Source of the DNA: an uncultured Clostridium sp.
Lineage (GTDB): Bacteria > Bacillota > Clostridia > Lachnospirales > Lachnospiraceae
Assembly: GCA_947178475.1 (NCBI GenBank)
Contig: CAMWYM010000017.1
Location: forward strand, 1 to 36,558
DNA: 36,558 bases
Reading direction: 5' to 3'
Position 1 is the stretch's first letter. Each line of letters opens with the position of its first letter. The translations under genes were made by a program, and so were the position numbers. Below, piece by piece: positions 33,901-36,558 of the stretch. The notes under the pieces are model-generated. The model was given only the letters and a program-made list of their open reading frames with translations, made no database searches and was not told the origin of the DNA.

Positions 33901-35126
33901 AAATTGCAGCAAGAAAGAGATTATTTGCAAAAGCAATGGTTCAAAATATATATGTTTATAACGAAAGTCAGGACGAGAAATTAAAGGTTATTACAATAGT
34001 AATTGATAACTTTGACTCGATTAAAGAGCTGGGAGAGGATATGGAACCTTTTGTCCAGAAGGTTGCAAGAGATGGAGCCAGCCTTGGAATTTATCTTCTG
34101 GTTACCATGTCAAGAGGAAATGCCATGAGAAGCTCTGTTATGAATAATTTTAAGGAAAAGATTGCTGGGTTTAATTTTGACGAAGGAGAAAACCGTTCAT
34201 TAATCGGAAGAAGCAGCCATGTCGTACCGGAAGATAAAAAGGGAAGGGCGTTGGTAAAGAGAGATAATATTAATGTAATGCAGCTTTATACACCGGTACC
34301 GTGTGAAAATGAATTGAGTTATAACGAGAACTTAAAGGTATTGATTAAAAAGATAGCGGATACGAGTACGGAGGAGCGTGCGAAGGGAATTCCAACGCTT
34401 CCAGAGGAATTATATTATGATATGCTGCCGGAATATCCCGGATATGAAGATACAAAGACAAAGATACCTGTGGGGATTGATACGGAGGAGCTTAAGGTAC
34501 AATATTTGGATTTACTGCAGGGATTTGCAATGATTATCGGAACGACAGGTATGGGAAGAACAAATACAATAAAAAATACAATAGAGCATTTAAAAGAAGA
34601 AAAAATATATCTGTTTGATTCCAAGAATGGAGGGTTAAGAGCTTATGAACAAAATGAAAATATTTTATATGGGGGGGATGAGAAGACAAGTGAAAGAATG
34701 ATACAGGAAATTGAAGAAAAAATTGAAGAGAGGAAAGCTAAGTATGATGAGCAGGTGGGAATTACAATGACGTTAAAGGAGTATGGAAAAACGTTGGAAC
34801 CCATATATATTCTTGTAGATATTGTGCAGGAATTGCAGGAAAGGCTGGGATCTGATGACAAAAAGCTGGATGTGCTGGCGAAGGCTGTCCAATGTGGAAT
34901 GTACGTGATTGTAACATCTGATGCAAAACTGCGTGCCAGAACCAGCGAGTTTTTAAATATGCTGGTGGATAGTAAGAGTGGATTGGTTCTTGGAAATATC
35001 AAAGACCAGAGTGTATTTTCTTATAGCAGGATACGTGAAGAAAACTGTAATGTGGATTTTGGCTATTTCCACGACAAGGGAATGAATAAAAAGGTGAAGC
35101 TGATACAATATGTGCAGCGGGGCTAA
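30927..35126 (+). CDS. essC: EssC-type T7SS motor ATPase (three FtsK/SpoIIIE domains)
   Basis: The motor and substrate receptor of T7SSb, 1399 residues. It has an FHA-like N-terminal region (1-100), two membrane helices (about 147-185) and a cytoplasmic linker, then three RecA-like domains. D1 is complete: Walker A GTTGSGKS at 584-591 and Walker B HLFLISDEFAEL. D2 has ASSGYGKT at 923-930 and ITIVIDNFDSI. D3 has GTTGMGRT at 1205-1212, where Arg1211 replaces the ATP-binding Lys, and a D in PIYILVDIVQEL. In characterised EssC proteins the later domains bind ATP weakly and the C-terminus decides which cargo is accepted. The GTG start lies 6 bases after TAAGGAG. Confidence 0.95.
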   Translation: MEEKVWNFQREKDFWITGNREYRFAKMKLDIGNMELHIKGERLTICNPDHIEIILNGLPIKEECCLVQKGDELFFAGYTITFFEQWIEVMGNLERKDCSLIEVAGQQNRFQGYPYYKRSPRVIYTIHGEKVDIKVPPSKKVMSKDGILQMIIPTLSTLAFTILMGVVMKRGAYVYMSAGMTIITTIFSVKKFIAENKENKKQNLAREELYADYLLNVRKEIRQKRKREREALEYQAPPVEKIQDMIRSYSSRLYERTPLDGDFMTVNLGYYSGVSQIAVAYGRDNLEVEKDKLVDEAKRVVSDYGKIEKIPVNVDLKNAHLGLVGSKKNIHEQLKCLIMQLTFFQSYHDLQVILIHNEAYKEDFSYLRWYPHLRIQALNVVGDIYNEQVRDQILGSIQQILKERKQKMEEEHQETVFTPHLLFIIDEPKFVLNHAIMEYLQCATGELGFSLIYTTDQHANLPENIKTVCILENVNDGRLLLEEGRRINRTFQLDHVAGIQLEETARTLSAIVHEQGISSKIPESITFFDMYKIEHPEQLKVKERWKKNQSHKSLAVPLGVRAEEDYVELNLHEKAHGPHGLVAGTTGSGKSEIVQSYILSLAVNFHPHEVGFLLIDYKGGGMANLFTRLPHLLGTITNLDKAESMRAMASINSELNRRQELFLKNNVNHINGYNKLFKLGKVEEPLPHLFLISDEFAELKKEQPEFMSELISTARIGRSLGIHLILATQKPSGVVDDQIWTNSKFKLCLKVQNAGDSKEMLKTPDAANITQAGRAYLQVGNNEIYELFQSAWSGAVYGGEQTEEEKEDDRVYAINSLGQGELINQDLSGPQESNQIKDTQLDVIVKHLQEIYEKEDAVPVMKPWLPSLPAPMCSPYTGEVKDSSSFITPDYTLGIGMVDVPEEQKQEEYILDFIKNGHLLYMASSGYGKTMFLANIIMGMSIKNAVRYLNFYILDLGNSALIPLKGLPHVADYMGLDDMEKIEKFQKYILNEIAARKRLFAKAMVQNIYVYNESQDEKLKVITIVIDNFDSIKELGEDMEPFVQKVARDGASLGIYLLVTMSRGNAMRSSVMNNFKEKIAGFNFDEGENRSLIGRSSHVVPEDKKGRALVKRDNINVMQLYTPVPCENELSYNENLKVLIKKIADTSTEERAKGIPTLPEELYYDMLPEYPGYEDTKTKIPVGIDTEELKVQYLDLLQGFAMIIGTTGMGRTNTIKNTIEHLKEEKIYLFDSKNGGLRAYEQNENILYGGDEKTSERMIQEIEEKIEERKAKYDEQVGITMTLKEYGKTLEPIYILVDIVQELQERLGSDDKKLDVLAKAVQCGMYVIVTSDAKLRARTSEFLNMLVDSKSGLVLGNIKDQSVFSYSRIREENCNVDFGYFHDKGMNKKVKLIQYVQRG

Positions 35127-35223
35127 GGGTAGTGTAACGGGCAGGTATGACGGCTTGTTTTACTATTTAAGAAAATCAACTTTGCAGAGCTAAATTGATT
35201 ACATGAAAAGGAAGGAGAAGTAT

Positions 35224-35913
35224 ATGACAACAAAAGAATACAGATTAAATTTGTGGAGAGAATTTGTGGAGCATACGGATTATATTAACGACAGAGACAA
35301 GGAAACAATGGGGAAGATTGTAGGAATCTATGCAGAGAATACTGCATTTTTGTTCCAAATTTATGAGGCATTTATAGAAAATGACCGTTTTATAGAGGAT
35401 GAGCAAAATGGTGTCCGTTATGAGCGGGAAGACGAAGAATACATTTTGTCTCATGAAGGGAAGGAATGTATTTTTGATAAAAAGAATTTTAAAAAGGTTT
35501 TAACGGGAATGCTGGATCTTTTGGAAGATACAATTCCTTTGGGTTCAGTTGTGGATTTGAGAAAGGATGCATATGCCGGTATAGCGGATTTACAGAATGT
35601 TGAGCATATCCGGATGGTCGTTACTTACCGTTTCTTGGGAACAGAAGAAGAAAATTATTATTTTCCCTATGCAGGGGTTGTATACCCGACAGGAATGTTA
35701 GGGAGAAAAGAAGTCCTATATTTTACGAGACCTTTAGTGGAGAGAGTGGTGAAGGAAGGCTATAGAGATGAGCAGGAGGATGCCTATGTTTATCTGATGA
35801 AAAAAGAGCTGGTAGTGGAGAAAGGAAAGAATTCTTATGGTTATGCGGATAAAGAAGAAATTGAAGCGTTTAATAAGAAGGTGAAGAAGGGAGTGGAAGC
35901 CGGTGGCAAATGA
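35224..35913 (+). CDS. DUF4176-like T7SS-associated protein
   Basis: 229 residues, soluble and acidic, with no signal peptide. The block at about 103-160, DTIPLGSVVDLRKDA, then HIRMVVTYRFLG and YYFPYAGVVYPTGMLG, follows the DUF4176 pattern found in proteins near T7SSb genes (EsaE-like, a factor thought to bring cargo to EssC). The N-terminal part is helical and unassigned. The ATG at 35224 is 6 bases after AGGAG; a longer frame from 35203 lacks a site. It opens the likely cargo section after essC and overlaps the next gene by 11 bases. Confidence 0.6.
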   Translation: MTTKEYRLNLWREFVEHTDYINDRDKETMGKIVGIYAENTAFLFQIYEAFIENDRFIEDEQNGVRYEREDEEYILSHEGKECIFDKKNFKKVLTGMLDLLEDTIPLGSVVDLRKDAYAGIADLQNVEHIRMVVTYRFLGTEEENYYFPYAGVVYPTGMLGRKEVLYFTRPLVERVVKEGYRDEQEDAYVYLMKKELVVEKGKNSYGYADKEEIEAFNKKVKKGVEAGGK

Positions 35914-36211
35914 ATTATTAAAAATTGATGAGGAAGCATTGCAGAAACAGGTGACCTTAATAAAGGATGCAGTAGGAGATTATAAAAATTTTGGAGACAA
36001 GCCTTTTGAGGAGTCTATTGAGGCGTTGAATGATATGAATACAGACTTTCTTGCTAAATTCAGAGTGATGCTGGGAGATTTGAATGACAGTAACGGAAAT
36101 GTAATCAAAGAACTGGAGGAGATAGCAAGTCTGGCAGAGGAGATATTAAAAACGTTTCAGAAGATTGACGATGATGCAGCGGCATCTATGGGATTTACAA
36201 GGGAGGGGTAA
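35903..36211 (+). CDS. Small helical protein of T7SS cargo module
   Basis: 102 residues, almost entirely helical and acidic, starting at a GTG that overlaps the previous stop. Two long helices (EEALQKQVTLIKDAVGDYKN; GNVIKELEEIASLAEEIL) with a middle break resemble WXG100-like or LXG-associated helical proteins, but there is no W-x-G. Proteins of this size often precede LXG toxin genes and bind the toxin's helical N-terminus. I infer that role from position and shape only. Confidence 0.55.
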   Translation: MANELLKIDEEALQKQVTLIKDAVGDYKNFGDKPFEESIEALNDMNTDFLAKFRVMLGDLNDSNGNVIKELEEIASLAEEILKTFQKIDDDAAASMGFTREG

Positions 36212-36213
36212 AT

Positions 36214-36426
36214 ATGGCATTAAGAATCAGTGATGAAATAGCCAAATATCAATTAATGCAATATGCAGATTTAATAAATGAAGTAGAAAAACAGGCGGAA
36301 AAAAATTTTAAAGATATGGATTTTGAAAATGCAGACAGAAGAGATGATATGGAGGAAATCATCGGTAATATGAAACGGGAATGTGCAAATGCAATCAGTG
36401 AAATGGAACAACTAAGCTTCGAATGA
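36214..36426 (+). CDS. Second small helical protein of the same module
   Basis: 70 residues, highly charged, predicted as two amphipathic helices (EIAKYQLMQYADLINEVEK; RDDMEEIIGNMKRECANAIS). It begins 2 bases after the previous stop, behind GGGAGGG. I do not recognise the family. Paired small helical genes ahead of a large gene are the usual sign of a T7SSb LXG-type effector set. Confidence 0.55.
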   Translation: MALRISDEIAKYQLMQYADLINEVEKQAEKNFKDMDFENADRRDDMEEIIGNMKRECANAISEMEQLSFE

Positions 36427-36440
36427 TAGGAGGTGGAAAA

Positions 36441-36558
36441 ATGAGGACAGATTTAGTGTTAAATTATGGGTTACTGGAAGATACTTCTGACCAGATAACC
36501 GCTTATTATAATGCCATGGATGCCATGGGACAGGCATTGGAGGGACTAAAAGGGGTAT
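36441..36558 (+). CDS. Start of a further T7SS-associated gene, cut by the window end
   Basis: ATG at 36441, 7 bases after a strong ATAGGAGG, open to the end of the window (39 codons, from MRTDLVLNYGLLEDTSDQIT). The helical, Gln/Ala-rich start (ITAYYNAMDAMGQALEGLKG) resembles a WXG100 or LXG N-terminus. Which one it is, and whether a toxin domain follows, cannot be seen here. Confidence 0.6.
   Translation, partial: MRTDLVLNYGLLEDTSDQITAYYNAMDAMGQALEGLKGV

Noticed and set aside
1..36558. CRISPR arrays, tRNA or rRNA genes, integrase or transposase genes
   Set aside because: I looked for regular spaced repeats, cloverleaf-type sequences, rRNA blocks and recombinase motifs and saw none.

Overview
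The window looks like the chromosome of a low-GC Gram-positive anaerobe, most likely a gut Lachnospiraceae-type Clostridia. The grounds are AT-rich coding sequence, strong AGGAGG-type ribosome sites, frequent TTG/GTG starts, a SpoIIIE/FtsK plus TepA pair, a biotin-dependent Na+-pump decarboxylase cluster and a Firmicutes type VII secretion locus (T7SSb). I see no rRNA, tRNA, CRISPR array or transposase gene. All protein assignments come from reading motifs and overall resemblance, not from a database search.

Layout. Positions 1-2800 hold the tail of an XRE-type regulator and two exported surface proteins, one with choline/glucan-binding-type repeats and a degenerate CAP domain. aroC (minus strand) converges on them through a shared bidirectional terminator. 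From 4.1 to 24.7 kb there is mostly conserved housekeeping DNA: rpsO and pnp (pnp behind a foldable leader), a GH94 sugar phosphorylase, a YuiD-type membrane protein, tepA-spoIIIE, a one-carbon/translation/lipid run (fhs, cupin, folD, rimO, pgsA), and a five-gene biotin-dependent cluster. A 377-bp highly palindromic element with 16-bp perfect terminal inverted repeats sits just upstream of tepA and looks like a non-autonomous mobile repeat.

The five-gene cluster (19.2-24.7 kb) encodes two different carboxyltransferases, one MmdA/PccB-like for acyl-CoA and one OadA/5S-like for oxaloacetate/pyruvate. With them are one free-standing biotin carrier, a gamma-like lipoprotein anchor and a beta Na+-pump. 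The gene content equals a propionibacterial transcarboxylase (12S, 5S, 1.3S) joined to a sodium pump, so the two transferases may share the carrier and pump.

The accessory part (24.8 kb to the end) starts with a secreted bacterial-Ig/barnase-type ribonuclease. It is interrupted by a -1 frameshift at an A7 run and is followed directly by a barstar immunity gene. Then comes a T7SSb locus: an EsaA/YueB-like protein, a WXG100 protein with WEA in place of WxG, a single-pass EssA-like protein, the EsaB/YukD ubiquitin-like protein, the EssB pseudokinase, and EssC with three ATPase domains, the third carrying a K-to-R Walker A. After EssC come a DUF4176-like protein, two small helical proteins and the start of a further gene cut by the window edge. 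This is the arrangement expected for a secreted cargo/toxin module whose effector lies beyond the window.
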